DNA from: Anthopleura xanthogrammica
Taxonomy: Eukaryota > Cnidaria > Anthozoa > Actiniaria > Actiniidae
Direction of reading: 5' to 3'
NCBI GenBank assembly: GCA_964019055.1
Contig: OZ025223.1
Span: forward strand, 9,369,763 to 9,433,762
DNA: 64,000 nucleotides
The translations under genes and the position numbers were made by a program. Below are positions 45,031 to 59,750 of the stretch, piece by piece. The notes under the pieces are model-generated. The model saw only the letters and a list, made by a program, of their open reading frames with translations, had not been told where the DNA came from and searched no databases. Each line of letters opens with the position of its first letter. Position 1 is the stretch's first letter.

Positions 45031-47522
45031 GACCAAATACCCGATAAAGTAGCCTTTATTAGTATTCTTTATATAAAGAAAAAATACTAATAAGGTAAAC
45101 AGGAATTCAAAAGGCAATACCTTTAATAGAAGCATGTTTAACTGTTTTTAACTGATAATGTTTTCAAGATTTAAGGATTGCAATTATTTGCTCATAATTT
45201 AGAAAGATATTTTCACATAAACATAACTATAAAATCTAAAATGGAATTGTGGATCTAAAAAAAAAAAGTGAACTCAAAACATCCTCAGTTCTTTGCGGAA
45301 CGTGTTCCTTTCAAAGCATGTAGTACGATAAATCATGTGTCTTTTAAATATACTTGGAACTCTAAATATTAGATAAGAAAAGTTAAATTTATACCTGAAA
45401 AAAAAAGCATGATTTTTTTAAACATTTAAGAGTATTATGTGAGAGTAAAAAATAAACGCGAAAATCTATATATCTTATAAATCCTTTGAATAACATCTCG
45501 TAACTGGAAAATAAAGCTTGAACCGATAAGGTATGTACCTATCTCTATTAAAAGAGCATGACAGTATTTCTTTGCCAAAGTTAAAAAAAAAAAACACTTT
45601 AAAGATAATCAATTCTAAAAATGGCTCTCTACCCCACCTTCCGTGGGGATTGGTATGTACGCTGTTCTACTCAGTATGGAGGGAGCTGATTTACATCAGG
45701 TAAGTCTTTAACTCTGACATTTTTTGTGCAATATTTTGGGGTGTTTGTGTCGTCATTGCCGCCATGTTGGTTCACTTGAACAAAATATCTGATCTTGGTT
45801 TCTTTTGTTTTGTCAGCCAAGATAGCGGTCATGTACATGTCTTTTGTCCTTTTGTTCTCATAGTTTTCCTCGTAATAATTATTAAATAGATTATTAGGTA
45901 GTTTGGTTACTAACTCTTCCCGTATGGAATTGTGGGTAATTGTAAGGCAAGATGGCGCTGTATTTTGTAGATCAATACCTTTAGAGTACAGCTATCTTGT
46001 AAGCTTGTATTAGCTGAGGATAAAGGCAAGATTAAATCTGTTCTTCAGAATCGTATATCAAGTCTTTGACAATGATATCGCCTTATCTGAATTGCAGTCT
46101 CTAAGTTTTTCTCTCAGTGTCAAGTTTTTTTTTTCTTTTTCACTCAATAGATGCACTTAGCTTTGAAGCTGATATGTTTTTACTGAGTTTTATATCTGAT
46201 TTTGATCGATGACACTCAAGACGTCTCTGGTCAAACGCTATTGCTTCAAGTTGCTCAGTTTTTTCACAAGATGTAGCTAACTTTGAAGCTGATATGTCTG
46301 TAGTTCTACATATGTAGGTCTCGTTTTCACAAAATTCCGGTCAAATGACATTGCTGTCTGTATAATGACTTATGAATGGCAGTTCAAAATGTCACTTGAG
46401 ATAACTTGTCTACCTTTAAAGCTGATAAGGTTTGAGAACACCTGTTTGCAAGTTGTGTTGCTTTTGATGCTTACTCCACCTAGTTGATTTTCTATTTGCA
46501 TTTCTTTGACATAACAAGCTCTTATTCGATGGTTAACCTCGGTGTTTTGGTAATTCAATAATAGAATTCATAAAGATAAGGCAGTCGAGTCAATAATATA
46601 AATTTGTTTAATTTTTAATTCAAGAAAAGATGATTAACCAAGAAATTTCAGAGCAAAAAAAAGGCGTTAGTCATTGTAAACAAGCACTAGTTATTTCAAT
46701 TATTGTTATTTTTGTTATTTTGATGTTAAAAATATCAAACTAAGCGACTAGATTAGCTTAGCAACTGTGTATTGTGTGATTGACACTTCGTGACATTAAA
46801 GTCATTGAGCCGACTTACGACACTCAAAATATACTAACAAATGCTACGAGGAAGGTTTGAAGGTACACTAATTATGTAAGCTTGTCTCAATATGCATACT
46901 AATTCTTAGTAGTAAATACATTATTGATTGCTATAGTCGCTGTCTTAACTGTCAACAAAGAATCTGTAGTCCTTGCTCGGGTTTAAATAAAGTAAAAATA
47001 AAAAGTAAAAAGACAGAATCTATTTCTTTAAATACGAAGACGGAAAGAGAAAAAAAATTACAGAACAAAAAACAAAGAGGTATAGAATGCTAAACAAAAG
47101 AGAAAGGCAGAAATCATAACTGTTATTGTTATTATTATTATTGTTATTACTATTATTATTTTTTTTTTTATCTTCGTATTGTATTTTTTAAGTGATATAA
47201 GTTTTTCTTTTTATATAATTTTTTCCTTTTTTTGAATTCTATAGATGATGTATATTTCGATATTCATTCTATAATGCTATATATTTTTACAAGATTGTAT
47301 GCAACTGGCAACTGGCCTAAACTAAGTTGTGATTTTAAATTACATCGGTTTTTTTTTTCTTTTTTTCCGGTCTTATTCTTTATATTCCTTATTCGTCATT
47401 CCTAATTCCTTAATTCCATCTTGGTTCGTTGTTCTAGTGATCTCAGCGTTTTGCGACATGATCCACTTTTGTTGTTATTGTTGTTGACATCATCATCATC
47501 ATCATCGTTGTCGTCGTCACCA

Positions 47523-47523
<1 letters not shown>

Positions 47524-47558
<35 letters not shown>

Positions 47559-47560
47559 GA
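47524..47560 (+). repeat. (ATT)n microsatellite
   Basis: About a dozen ATT copies following a short CATCAT/CGTCGT run. Confidence 0.9.
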
Positions 47561-50500
47561 AAACTGACTTATATTTACTTAAAAATACAAGAAAACACCA
47601 GAAAACCTAACTAATCAAACAAAAAAGCAATCATTAAGAAAGTATCTGTACAAACAATATCGAAAAAAGCTCAAAATGTATTTTTAATTATTCCATTTCT
47701 TATTCTGCTCTCCAAGTTATTAAGATAACTTGTTATTTATCATTATCGTGCTCAAAATAGACAGCAAGATAGAAATGTAAGTAGCCTTTTTTCGGAATAG
47801 CATAATGTGAATATCACGAAGCATAAATATTCGACAAAGTAGTAGAATATCCTAGAAGAATCGCTTCAGAATCTTGCAAAAATATCAAAAATAAACAGTA
47901 TCGTACCTCAGTCGATCAAGCCAAATAACAAAAAATAAGCTTTGGTCTGCGAAAAATCCCTATAAAACATTTTATATTGTCACTACAACATGATTTTTCA
48001 GATTTATTTGAATACCAAGACAACAAATTGCTTCTTTTAAAAAAATTAGGTCTGTTTTATTAGTATATTATGCGGGGAAAAAGACGTTTCTTTCAGAATA
48101 AACAGGTATCTATAGCAACCAAGTAGTCCCGAAACAATGGTATTAGAAGTCGAGTTCTGATTGGTTGAAACAATGGCCCCCCGACAGAATAAGAACTCAT
48201 TTGAATTCAGATAAAGAGCCCAAAAAATCAATAACTTATATCCGAAATCTAAAATTCTAAATTCTAAACGAATAGACTTGGTTTGCGACTGATCTTTTTG
48301 TTTGTTTGATTCGCTTATTAAGCTCAAACGGAATATTGTTAATATTGATTGGGAAGGAGAATTTCCCGGAAAAGTTTTTACTCGCTGGCACTAGTTTTCT
48401 GCTTACGATGGAACACTTCTCCCGTTTTTTACCGTAAGTATAATCTAGAGATTTATTGTCTTATTATAAGATCAAGCCCAAAAAACTATACTTATGCTAT
48501 CTTTACTTGGTATAAAAATATCACTTGAGTTTCAATATATATTGAATCTTGCTGTGCGAGGCTTTGCAGTTCAAGAAATCCTGCTCATTTTCTATATTAG
48601 GCGAGTTTACAGTGTTTACTTTGTCTCTAGCTACTTCGCATAGGATAAAGCTTTAAATTCAAATATATCTATCTATCTGATGGGTTAGTTTCCGGTTTTC
48701 ACAGGTTTCTACGAGTTCGGATATGGTTATCAAAACAATAAACAGAAATAGAACGTAAAATGAACTGGAAAAATATACGTTTCGAGAAACAAAACAAAAA
48801 TGTTCTAAATGGCTTCAAAATCAAAAAATGCAAATTATATGTCTTCATTAGATGGCAAAATTTAAAAACTCGGTCATTTTGCTGTCTGCGAAATTAATTT
48901 TTTTCATGTAATTTAAACTACCTACTCCGTTTTCCCAGCTGTTTGAGCTAGGATAGCCCAAGGCGAACAGTAAATATTCAAGCCCTGAAAACGCGAAGAA
49001 AATTCTGTTTCATTAAAAAAACCTCAGTAATATAAAAATTAATAAGTAAATTGGGATTCTCAAATTTATTAAGCTAGAAGAGTCAAGATGTAATATTTGC
49101 TCGTGTGATTGGCGACAATTTTCGTCAGGAAATTACAAGATTTAATTTTCATGATGTATTCCTTTCAAAACATTTAAGAACAATTTCAATTGTCTTTAAG
49201 GGAAGATTAATGATTGCAGGGTTATTTCGCCGATTTTTATGAGAGCAGTCGTCATAGTTAACTTTTGAATCGAATAGTGAAGAGAATCCTTAACTGAAAA
49301 TGCGAGTTTTAATCAGTGTTTATCTAAAAATTACTAGCGCCAAGCTCTCGTTTTCTTCCACCCTTTCCACTAGAAACTTTATTTTTCATTTATGTTCAGA
49401 ATTACAAAAGCTAATAGTATCTATTTATGGCCAAAAATACGGATAAAAAAAGTGAATCCAGAAAATTTTTCTTACGACACGAGAAATTATTCCTGGCGAG
49501 TTTTTAAGCAACAATATCTTAGTATTACCTCGTTTTCTAGATCTATAAACTGTTGAGTGTATAATTATAATAATATTATATGAAATAAAAAGGTGTATTT
49601 ATCATTTAACAGTACACTGCCAGAATAAATCATAGAACGAATACAAATATTGCTTTTTCGAAGGGAAAAAAGTCATTATACATTGACCTTGGTTTCTTGG
49701 CCTTGGTTTCTGTTGTGTACTATTTTATTGGAAAATAATATTGATATTAAATAAAATAATAAACTAATAGTTCATCTAGTAACAACAACAGCCAGTGAGA
49801 ATACAAATATACGATGGAATGACATTAAAAACATCGAAAATTATTAGCTTTTAAAGATTTTCTTATTTAGTTCAGCTAAAGTGCTAAGAACCCAGATCGA
49901 TTTTTCAAATTTTCTCTGAATGATTTTATTATAGTCTTACAAGAAATTTCACAAAATTTAAACTTCGGTTTTATCCGGTGCAGTTATCGATTTTTTTCCA
50001 ATTTCTTATTATTTTTACAGCTTTGCTCCATAATAATCTTTTCATTAATATTCGATGTTTTCCACTTAGCATATTGACAATATCATCATGATAAGACGTA
50101 ATATTGATTATTTGTATTTTCTGTTGGGTTTTAATGGACAATATCAACCAAATCATATATATAACTTTGTCCTCGTATTCTCAGAACAGCCAGCAACCAC
50201 TGATATAAGTAATAATTATTAGAAATATTAATTATTATTACTCATATTATTAGACTACTTAGAAATGAAAAAGAAAAGTTCTAGATTCAGTTCTAACTTT
50301 AATTGATTGCAAACTATATATTCTTAAACATATTGGCAACAGGTAGGAACGTCATATGGGGTACACACTTTTATTCATAACAAAAAATGTGTTTGCCAAC
50401 CCATAAATGTTAAAGATACATGAAGTACCATCCTTATTTAAATTTTCTTTAGTTAAAACTATCTTAAAACTCTTTATTTTAATTCATATAGTCACTCGTT

Positions 50501-50912
50501 GTGAGAAAATGTCATGTTTAAGGAATTTCCCTTAGAAACACTATGAATTGGCGGCGTCTTCTTGTCTATGATCAAACTGAGTAGATGAAAAACGTTTGTG
50601 GTTATATAGCAGTTATTGGTTAAAAAATCTATTCACGAACGCTGTTGGAAGCAACGATGAGTAATATACATATATAGTATCACAACTCAGATGAAAGCAA
50701 TCATGCCGTGCACCGTCCGTCGTGTGTACGATGCTCAAGCCGGCAAATAATCAACCTTCATAACGATAGTCATTGTTTTGTAGGATTTCTTAGAAATTCG
50801 TTGAATATGTCTGGGTAATAGAAATATGAAGATGACTAAGATGAACTAAGAAAGAAAATTAAATTAAATTAAATTAAATATACTCCAGATGCCTGGTTGG
50901 AGGTTTCAATAT

Positions 50913-51260
50913 CAGCTGTGAGTTATCCGTGCCCTGACTTAGATCAGCCTAGAGGTTGTTTCAGTGTTCGATCTGTGAGTTAGCCATGCCCTGACTTAGA
51001 TCAGTCCAGAGGTAGTTTCAGGGTTCCATCTGTGAGTTAGCCATGCCCTGACTTAGATCAGCCCAGAGGTTGTTTCAGTGTTCAATCTGTGAGTTAGCCG
51101 TGCCCTGACTTAGATCAGCCCAGAGGTTGTTTCAGGGTTTGATCTGTGAGTTAGCCATGCCCTGACTTAGATCAGGCCAGATGTTGTTTCAGGGTTTGAT
51201 CTGTGAGTTAGCCGTGCCCTGACTTAGATCAGCCCAGAGGTTATTCCAGCGTTCGATAAC
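50913..51260 (+). repeat. 57-bp satellite, about six copies
   Basis: Units begin 'atctgtgagttagcc' and contain 'ctgacttagatcagccc' and 'aggttgtttcag'. Units differ at a few positions. The same unit is inverted at 19102-19250. Confidence 0.93.
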
Positions 51261-52328
51261 ATTGATTTAAATTGAGAACAATAAGGTGTTGTCAGAAAAG
51301 ATTTTCCATAACTAAAACTTCGTCTGTAGATTGTTCACTTGCTGAAAAGCTGTGCACAATGTTTTTAGCACTGAATGATACGCGCGGTGAATTCTTTAAA
51401 TTTTCTACTTTAGAAATATCTCTAGGAAACGCATTGCGCGCGCAACACACAAAAAAAGAAACTACTATCTTATGTAAGCAATTATGGACAAGAAGTCTGC
51501 CTCTTTGCTTTGTTCTGTCTGAAGAGTATGAAAACAAACACTCGGAGAGACGTTAAGAAAGTAAAGCCTGGTTTTCAACATGTGTATTTTCGACGTGCTT
51601 GTTCGTGTTTTTAGAAACGAAACATCACGGTAAGTTATACTGAGTAAATAAAAGCTATAAAAGCAAGTAGAAACGTGTAGAAAACAAAAAGCAATAACAG
51701 CAAAGCGTTAGTACAATTGCAATATTTTAAATTTTTACACAGTGTTTAAGTTTTCTTTATATCATAGACTAGCGCACTGTGGACCACGGTGCCATTTATT
51801 ATAGTGCTTTTAAAAGTGATGGGGTATTCTATAATCGCTCCATATATTTTTGACCCATATATTTTTTGATAAATACTCATAATTTTGCATAAATTTCCAT
51901 TAATGCTTTGAACGTATTCACAATTTCTAGCTTATCGTCTTTCAATGAACACGAAATAATTTCAGAAATCACTATTTGCAATTTACTATAAGAGGTTAGG
52001 TTTGAATTTTTTAGTTGAAAAAACCCTTTGGCGACGATGCACGGTATTTCATACGAATCATTTATTCATTTAGTGATAACTAAATGTAATATTAGTCGCA
52101 CACGACGAAATCTCTCAATCACTCATAACCAGAATGGAACTGCGCACTTAAATCCACAGACCCGCCATCACACATGAGTAGAGTTGCTTGTTGGTTCTCT
52201 CCTGTGCTTAGAGGATTTACTCCGATTTTTTTCTCTCCGCACACTACAAATTTAGCAAATCTTTAATTACAAATTGTAAATAATTCTGACGTCGTAATGA
52301 ATTGCTCAGAACAGCGACAATTTTAAAT

Positions 52329-52330
52329 TA

Positions 52331-52409
<79 letters not shown>

Positions 52410-52427
52410 TATTATTATTATTATTAG
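52329..52427 (+). repeat. (TTA)n microsatellite
   Basis: About 33 nearly perfect copies between two SINE-body fragments. Confidence 0.95.
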
Positions 52428-53848
52428 ATTTTCATTATTCATATGTAGGGATAAATGTAACAGTTCCAAAACTGCATGTAGATGTTTTTGGATAGTTTGA
52501 AACGATATTTGGTAAAAAAAAATTATCTAGGACATCACACATGAGTAGAGTTGCTTGTTTGTTATCTTCTGTGCTTAGGACTTGGATAGTTTACTCCGAT
52601 TTTCCTCTCTCCGCACACTACAGATTTAGCAAGTTTTTACCACAACAATGAATTGTAAATGATTCTGACAACGTAAAGAATTGCTTAGAACAGCGACAAT
52701 TTTAAATTGACATTATTATCAGATTTTTGTTATTTACATATTAATGTCAGTAAAGAATAGAATATGCTGGAAAAACCTGCAGACAAAGTCTGGGAAAATT
52801 CCATATTGTTGTGACCTTTCTCTGCTTGGATTCACATCACCCATAGTGCACTTCGGGCTTGCAACATGCAACAAAACCTTCACCAACCTTTTTCAAATAG
52901 CTGTATATTTATATTTATATGTGTTAATACTTTTTCTTATAAATGAAATATTTGAATTTGGGCTGCTTTTTGAATGGCTTTTTGAATTGTCCTAACTCGA
53001 TTTTCCAAGTCAGGGATGAATGTAACAGTTCCAAAACTACATGTAGATTTTTTTGGATAGTTTGAAACAATATTTGGTAAAAAAAAAAAATTTCTAGGAC
53101 GAGCTGATCTTTAAAAATGCTCTCCTTTTGATGTTTATCCCCTGGAAGACCCCATTGCTAATAAGCAAATTTGCCGACATTAAAGCTCACAAACCACTCT
53201 GGGAAACTGAGCCCTGCAAAAATGGAACAGAGAAATCAAAATAGATATCAGTAAAAAATTACTCTGTTATTTTCGTCTGTTGAAATACTTACATTTCCAT
53301 AGAAAACGTTGAAAGAAAAATTGTCAGATGAATATTTAGAGGAGCCAAAAATAGCTTAAGGACTAAGTTTCCCATCATGCTTTGTGCTAGAAATTCGAGC
53401 TCATACACATTGGCTATTTGCCTTTCAATATAAAAACCTATCAATAAGATCTTACATCTTTTGATTGATCTATTTATACTGAACATCTGATAAGACCACC
53501 TTTAATCAGTTATTTCTTAATTTCCTAAAAGCTTTTGCCTTAATTACTGACAGAGTATTTGTGTGCTGTATATGGTAACCTAGCAACCATGTTAAAAAAA
53601 GCGCGGGAAAATGTGAAGATGTGATTGGTTGAAAACACAGAGAAAGCCGACTTAATTTGTGACTGAATCAGCTTGGCTATTTGCCTGGCCAGGTTTACTG
53701 GACGCGGGGGACTGGGACAAGCTAGCACCCTTGTTAGTAATGTTTTTAAACGCGGGAATATTTTAAGGTGTGATTAGTTGAGGACAGACAACGTTTTGAA
53801 AAAAAGACTGAAAATGGGATAGCTGTGTTCATAGGAAGTTGAAACTTG

Positions 53849-54075
53849 TGGTTAAGCGGTCGTACACTCACCTCTGACCTTTTGGGTCTCGAGCTCAATT
53901 CCTTAACTCGGTATCACATGTGAGTAGAGGTTGTTAGGTCTCTCCCTTAAATTGGAGGGTTTTGCTTCGGTTTTTCTCCCTCCAAAAATCCTAACACGCT
54001 AAATTCCAGTTCGATCTGTGAGTTAGCCGTGCCCCGATTTCGATAAGCCTAGAGTTTGTTTCAGGGTTCGATAAC
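53849..54075 (+). mobile_element. SINE joined to one 57-bp satellite unit
   Basis: Box A TGGTTAAGCGG at 53849-53859 and a decayed box B near 53885-53900, then the shared body 'cacatgtgagtagaggttg'. It ends in a single satellite unit starting 'gatctgtgagttagccgtgc' at about 54013. Confidence 0.7.
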
Positions 54076-54740
54076 GTTGAGGCTTTTGAGGGAATAGGAA
54101 AGCTAGTGAAGAGGGGAACCCCTCTTGTTACACTCTCTTTTTTCCCTCCCCTCTCCTCCCTCCACAGTCAGAAACTCTGAAAACTCTAGATTGTAGATCT
54201 TTCCCCAACATTGTATGGCCGTAATTGTTTTCATTTGTGTGAAGTATAAGAGATGTTTCGTCTTTACCATTTGGTGCGGTTATAAATTTGTGCGTCCAAC
54301 CCACACGAAAATACAACCAAAACTGCGGTATATATACGTGACTTTAAATTGTAATTACGGATCATGATGACTAAATAATCCTTTCTACCCAGCCTTTAAA
54401 GTAACTCGAGAGACTGATTGACCTCTTTACTAGTCTAAAATAATGATTATCAGTAGTCTAGCCTTAATATACTGTACTATATCAGACGTAAGAACGGAAT
54501 GCGTCGTTATCCATTCTCAGACATGAAAATGACTTTAGGAATAATGTTGATCTTTGTGTAGATTAAGCAAAGTTTTGAAGGCTAGACCGCATTATTAAGT
54601 ATTAACCAAAGTATAAGTGTCTACATAGTTTAGAAGCTACATCATCGCAAACTAAAATATTCTACAACCAAAATCTTATTAAATTCTCGATTCCCATACC
54701 TCTACTCCCAGAATCCTTTTCATAGTTCCTTTGTTGGACT

Positions 54741-55090
54741 AATTAATAATGGTAATAGAACTGAGTTGAGTGCAATTTGGGCTGAAATCGCAAGAGTGAT
54801 TACAAAATTGCACGACCGCGCAGCGGGAGTGCAATTTGTTAATCACGAGTGTGATTTCTGCCCAAAATTGCAAGACACTCAGTTCTATTACCTATTAATC
54901 ATTTCCATTTTGAAACTTAATATATCAAAATACTCAACAGTTATATGTAGCTTCAAAAGTGATTGTTTGACAAAATGATGCAATTAATGATTCAAAATAG
55001 TGCGATTAATGCTTAAATCGCACACTTTGTAGCCAATCAGATTGCAGGATTTGCTAATGATTTCAAAATGGATATGATTAATACCATTAT
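54741..55090. mobile_element. composite palindromic element
   Basis: The inner palindrome 54741-54900 pairs 'ggtaatagaactgagt' with 'actcagttctattacc'. A further pair, 'attaatcatttccattttga' at 54894 and its inverse at 55060-55083, extends it. Vocabulary resembles 3568-3735. Confidence 0.55.
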
Positions 55091-58000
55091 CTTGCGACTC
55101 CCAAACGAGTTCCAACATTTGAATAAGAAAAAAAATTGTAAGAAGATTCTGGTGGTATTTGTATCAAGGCGTAAAAGAAATTATGGTTAATTTTGACAAT
55201 TTTTTGCTTACCAAACAACATGGCTGACACCTTTTTTTTTGTCATAAAAAAATAATTATGTAAGTTCTGAAATAGGGATTTGTCATAAATGTCGGTTTTT
55301 TATTTGGTTGTCAATTTGGCTTTTATCAGGATTATTCAAGTACGCTGCTACGCTGTGTCTAATATTCGTGTAAATCAAATATTATTGAAAAAAATATTTT
55401 GTGAAGCGAGGAAAACCGGAGAAAACGGTTTTAAGAGTATCCAAAGCTAAAGCTGAGGATCGAACTGCGGACCTCAAAAAAAAAAAAAAAAAGAGGTTTT
55501 GAAAAGGATTGTGGTAGTTTACGTATGAAACGTCATTAAGCAGATTAAGATTAGGATCTATTGAAACTTGTGTGGGAAGCACTGAAGTTTGACAAGAAAT
55601 TGCGCCATCATGTGACAGCTCGTAAAGCTTGTCCAACCACGCGATGGCACTAGTTTTAGCTCAAAATTTCTTTCTTAACAAGAAAGTTTAATTTGATTCA
55701 CGAAGAAGTAAAAATGAACAACTGAGTAACCGACTGAAACTTGTATGCAAAAACGTTTGACAATAAATTGCGTAATGCAAGCTCCATCGTGGACTTTTCT
55801 CTCGACGTCGCCCTACCATGATTACACGGAAGTTTCATAATATCCAACAAAAAGGCAAAGGTGTCATCGATTGTACTTCTAGACTCCAATCATTTTTTTG
55901 TTTGTTGCTGTAACAATAAGGATTCCTCTTCACTCATAATAAGATATTCACCGATTTCCCTGATTAAAATCGTCTGGAAACTTTTCCGTCTTTCTCCGGT
56001 AAACCACAGACGAAAGTATGCTCATTTTCGTAACCACCATCTTTTTACGTATACCAAAGACATAACCGATGTTTGTCGTGTCATTCGTTTGGCTGAGATG
56101 ATTGCAAACCGGCTATAGAAACATAACGAGGCAAAAATAATCCTTCCTACTTACTACCCCATAATCATGGAATTTGACATTTTTATTTCATATTTTTTAT
56201 AAAATATCATTCCAGTAAGAAGCTATTTACAACGGCAAATCCATCCCCAAAGCATTCCTGTCTACCACCCCCATGGTTAAGGATTTGCTATGCTCCCACC
56301 TCTCCCTAATTTTTTTTGCTAGCACATTTCCAGATAACAATGTAAGGCGCGCAGAAGTAAGAGGTGGATGTGTTGGAGCAAATAACTCGATAGGTTTAAT
56401 TCTAATTGCATCATTTGCGGCGAGGGTTTGATGATAAGGATAACCGCACTGACTGACTTATGCTCAGATGGTCGGTGACTTGGCGTAATCAGAATATCTA
56501 ATGCTCTTACGATCTTTCAGTATTTTATAACTATAATCTCACTTGCTCAATCGTTCAAAGATCGATCCGCAATTAAGCCAAAAATCAGCCCAAAAAAAAA
56601 CGTCCAGTAAGTATTTCCTTGTCTTAAATATATTTTAGCACTGTACTAACTTCTTGCTTAAGAGATAAGAATTCTATTTAAAGATTATTTGTATTCCTGT
56701 TCTTATAGAAATACGTATATCAAATGATGAATCCTTTACTTGAAGCGATGTGTACTAGATTGATGCGAAATCATTTGAGAACGAAAAATAGTGCTACGAT
56801 TTACAAGATATTTTAATATATATTGAACTACGTTGTTTTTATTATTAATTTTATGTTGCATACTGTATTCCTTTCTTCATTTTTCCCTGATTTTTCTTTA
56901 TCTTTTTTCTTTCTTTCTTTTTTATTTTTTCCGTTTCTTTTTTTTTTTTTTTTTTATTATTTTCAGTGAAAAAATTGTCTCTCCTAACATCAAATACGTT
57001 GTTTAAATTCAGCTCTGTGTCGAATAAACTTAAGTTTTGGTTTCGTAATAACAACAAAATATACTTATATAGCATATCTTAGAACTAATGATTTTTACTA
57101 TCTTCTTATTTACTTATAATATATTTAAACACCATGTTATCTTATGCATTACGATCAGTACTTCATAAAAAGCAGTGTTTCAAAATTATGACGTTAGTCT
57201 TTTAGAAACAGTGCTGAGGTTATAGAACAACATGTTATAAACAATGTAGCTAAACTAGCTCTGTAGAAATATAGTTTTTATATTAATATTTTAAATTTAA
57301 TAGAAATTAAAGTTATTTACTACACAGTGTTCATTAGTACCTAAAAATTCTCTCTTTTGGAGAAAAAAAAAGTTAAAGGGTGCTAAAAAAACATAGAGGT
57401 TCATAATTATATATAATTCTAAATTGAAGCTTCTCAAGTTTCTGGATATCGATTCCATTTTGAGTTCCATATATCGAAATGATTTTAATTTTTCCTCCGG
57501 ATAACATGCCGAGAAGAAGAAAACCCTGCGGCATAGTTCCAAATGTTCTTTTACGAGCTCTTTTGTTTTAAGATAGGATCAATTCAAATTTCTAATCTCT
57601 AAAGCCAAAACAGCTCAGAGAAAAACACTGTTAACGTAAATAAAGGCAGAAGGAGCTAGGAAAAACAAAATAATGAAAAACGATGAAATTTCAATCTGTT
57701 TTTTCCTAACTACTTGTATTAATTTTACAAGAATAGCAAAGAATAGCCAAGAAAAACCAGTTTTATAAAACAGGGTAAAAGCAGGAAAAAGATATGACTG
57801 AGGCATAAGAAATCAATACCAATCCAAGTGATAAAATCATTATTTTGTACTCTGTTTTGCACTTGATCTAGAATCAAATTGGTTTTGCACAGAAAATTCG
57901 ATAATAATCTAGTACATGATTCAGTGCCTTTTCCACGATTCTTATCCCATCTTGAATCTTAACATTCCTACCAAAATATTAGATCAGTACAATTTCTTGT

Positions 58001-58730
58001 CTTTTACAAAGTATGCGAAGCTGTGCTACTAAGAGAAATTGCGACATAAAAATTATATTTTTACTGTGGTTTTAGGTGGGTTTTTGTTTTGACTTTCGAA
58101 ATCATAACATAAAAGCCAATTTAGAACAAAAAATTAAAATGGAAGTCAAGTCAATAGTTAAGCGCCAGCAGCAAAAAAATATTCTCCAAGGAACAATTAA
58201 CCGATTGGTAGGTGTTGATAGATCGACTAATGATCCATTGTGATTGATATTTAAAAGTTTCAGTTTATTTCGCATATAACCTGTATAACTTTCATTCGTA
58301 TTCATGTTTCTTAGTAAGTTGGTTGGTTAGTTACTTCGTCAGTCAGTTATTTAATTAGTTGGTCATTCACGAGGAAGTTGGTTCGTATGTTCATTATTTC
58401 TTTCCTTTCTTTTCTCTTTTCTTTTTCCCCATTATTTCTTTGGTTCTTTGTCTTTCACGTATTCATTACTCGTTTATACGTATTTTCGTTTTTTTATTTT
58501 TTTATTTTCTATTCTCGCTCTTTTTTTTTCTTTCTATTTTTATGTGTTCGTCTTTGTCCTTAGATAGTTATTTAGCATCGTAAGAGCCAAATTGCGTTTG
58601 GATTAAACCTTTGTTATTATTATTATATTATTATGATGTTACCGTCTGTCGTACATCTGTCCTTTCGTTCATTAGTTCATTTGTTCGTTCGTTTGTTCTT
58701 TAATTTATTCATGTCACTATGCGTTCTTCT

Positions 58731-59319
58731 ATCCATCCATCCATTCATTCATTCATCCATTCATTCATTCATTCATTCATCCATTCATCCATTCATTCAT
58801 TCATTCATTCATTCATTCTTTCATTCATTCATTCTTTCATTCATTTATTCATCCATTCATTCATTCATTCATTCATCCATTCATCCATTCATCCATTCAT
58901 CCATTCATCCATTCATTCATTCATTCATTCATTCATTCATTCATTCATCCATTCATTCATCCATTCATTCATTCATTCATTCATTCATTCATTCATTCAT
59001 TCATTCATCTATTCATTCATTCATCCATTCATCCATTCATTCATTCATTCATTCATTCATTCATTCATTCATCCATCCATCCATTCATTCATTCATTCAT
59101 TCATTCATTCATTCATTCATTCATTCATTCATTCATTCATTTATTCATCCATTCATTCATTCATTCATTCATCCATTCATCCATTCATCCATTCATCCAT
59201 TCATTCATTCATTCATTCATTCATTCATTCATTCATTCATCCATTCATTCATCCATTCATTCATTCATTCATTCATTCATTCATTCATTCATTCATCTAT
59301 TCATTCATTCATTCATTCT
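58731..59319 (+). repeat. (CATT)n / (CATC) tetranucleotide array, about 0.6 kb
   Basis: CATTCATTCATCC-type array upstream of the second Slp-like exon. Long Ile/His/Ser ORFs here are repeat by-products. Two similar 'catgtctctacgcatgt' blocks follow at 59450-59570. Confidence 0.95.
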
Positions 59320-59750
59320 TCCATTTCTTTCTTGTTTTCTTTTCTTCGATTCATGTATTCATTATCCCTTATACTGACGTACTTACATCTGTTTTTTTTT
59401 TGTTTTGTTTATTTTCATCATTCGTTCATTTGTCTATTCTTTCATTCATTCATGTCTCTACGCATGTATACACGAACAAGACAGCTTTATTAACTCCTTC
59501 TTTTCAATTTCCCGACTTCAAACTCTATTTTTTCATTCATTCATGTCTCTACGCATGTCTACACGAACAACTTACAGCTTTATTAAGTCCTTCTTTTCAA
59601 TTTCCCGACTTCAAACTCATTTTATCTTATTACCTTACTTAAAGTATTACCACCAAGCCTTCATACGTGTCATAAATCATCAAGTCAACAAACATGGACC
59701 TAATTATGCATATCCAATATATTCAAATGAAATGTCTTGTATACAAACAG

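Larger units (their letters stand above)
42406..59750. other. 17-kb region without supported coding exons
   Basis: Strongly AT-rich. It contains a nested inverted-repeat element (44423-45030), the 57-bp satellite (50913-51260), SINE bodies (52170-52260, 52535-52630, 53849-54075), palindromes (54741-55090) and microsatellites. Any 5' exons of the downstream Slp-like gene should lie here. Two unproven candidates are a donor CAG|GTAAGT at 45699/45700 after a short frame at 45620, and an ATG at 48408 whose frame ends in phase 2 at a GTAAGT, the phase that exon 59751 needs. Confidence 0.5.

Noticed and set aside
51272..51556. 94-residue ORF after the 57-bp satellite
   Set aside because: Fairly balanced composition, but no splice partner, no motif and an overlapping antisense ORF. 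Not enough support.
58633..59642. Ile/His/Ser/Phe-rich ORFs
   Set aside because: Frames of the CATT array upstream of exon 59751.
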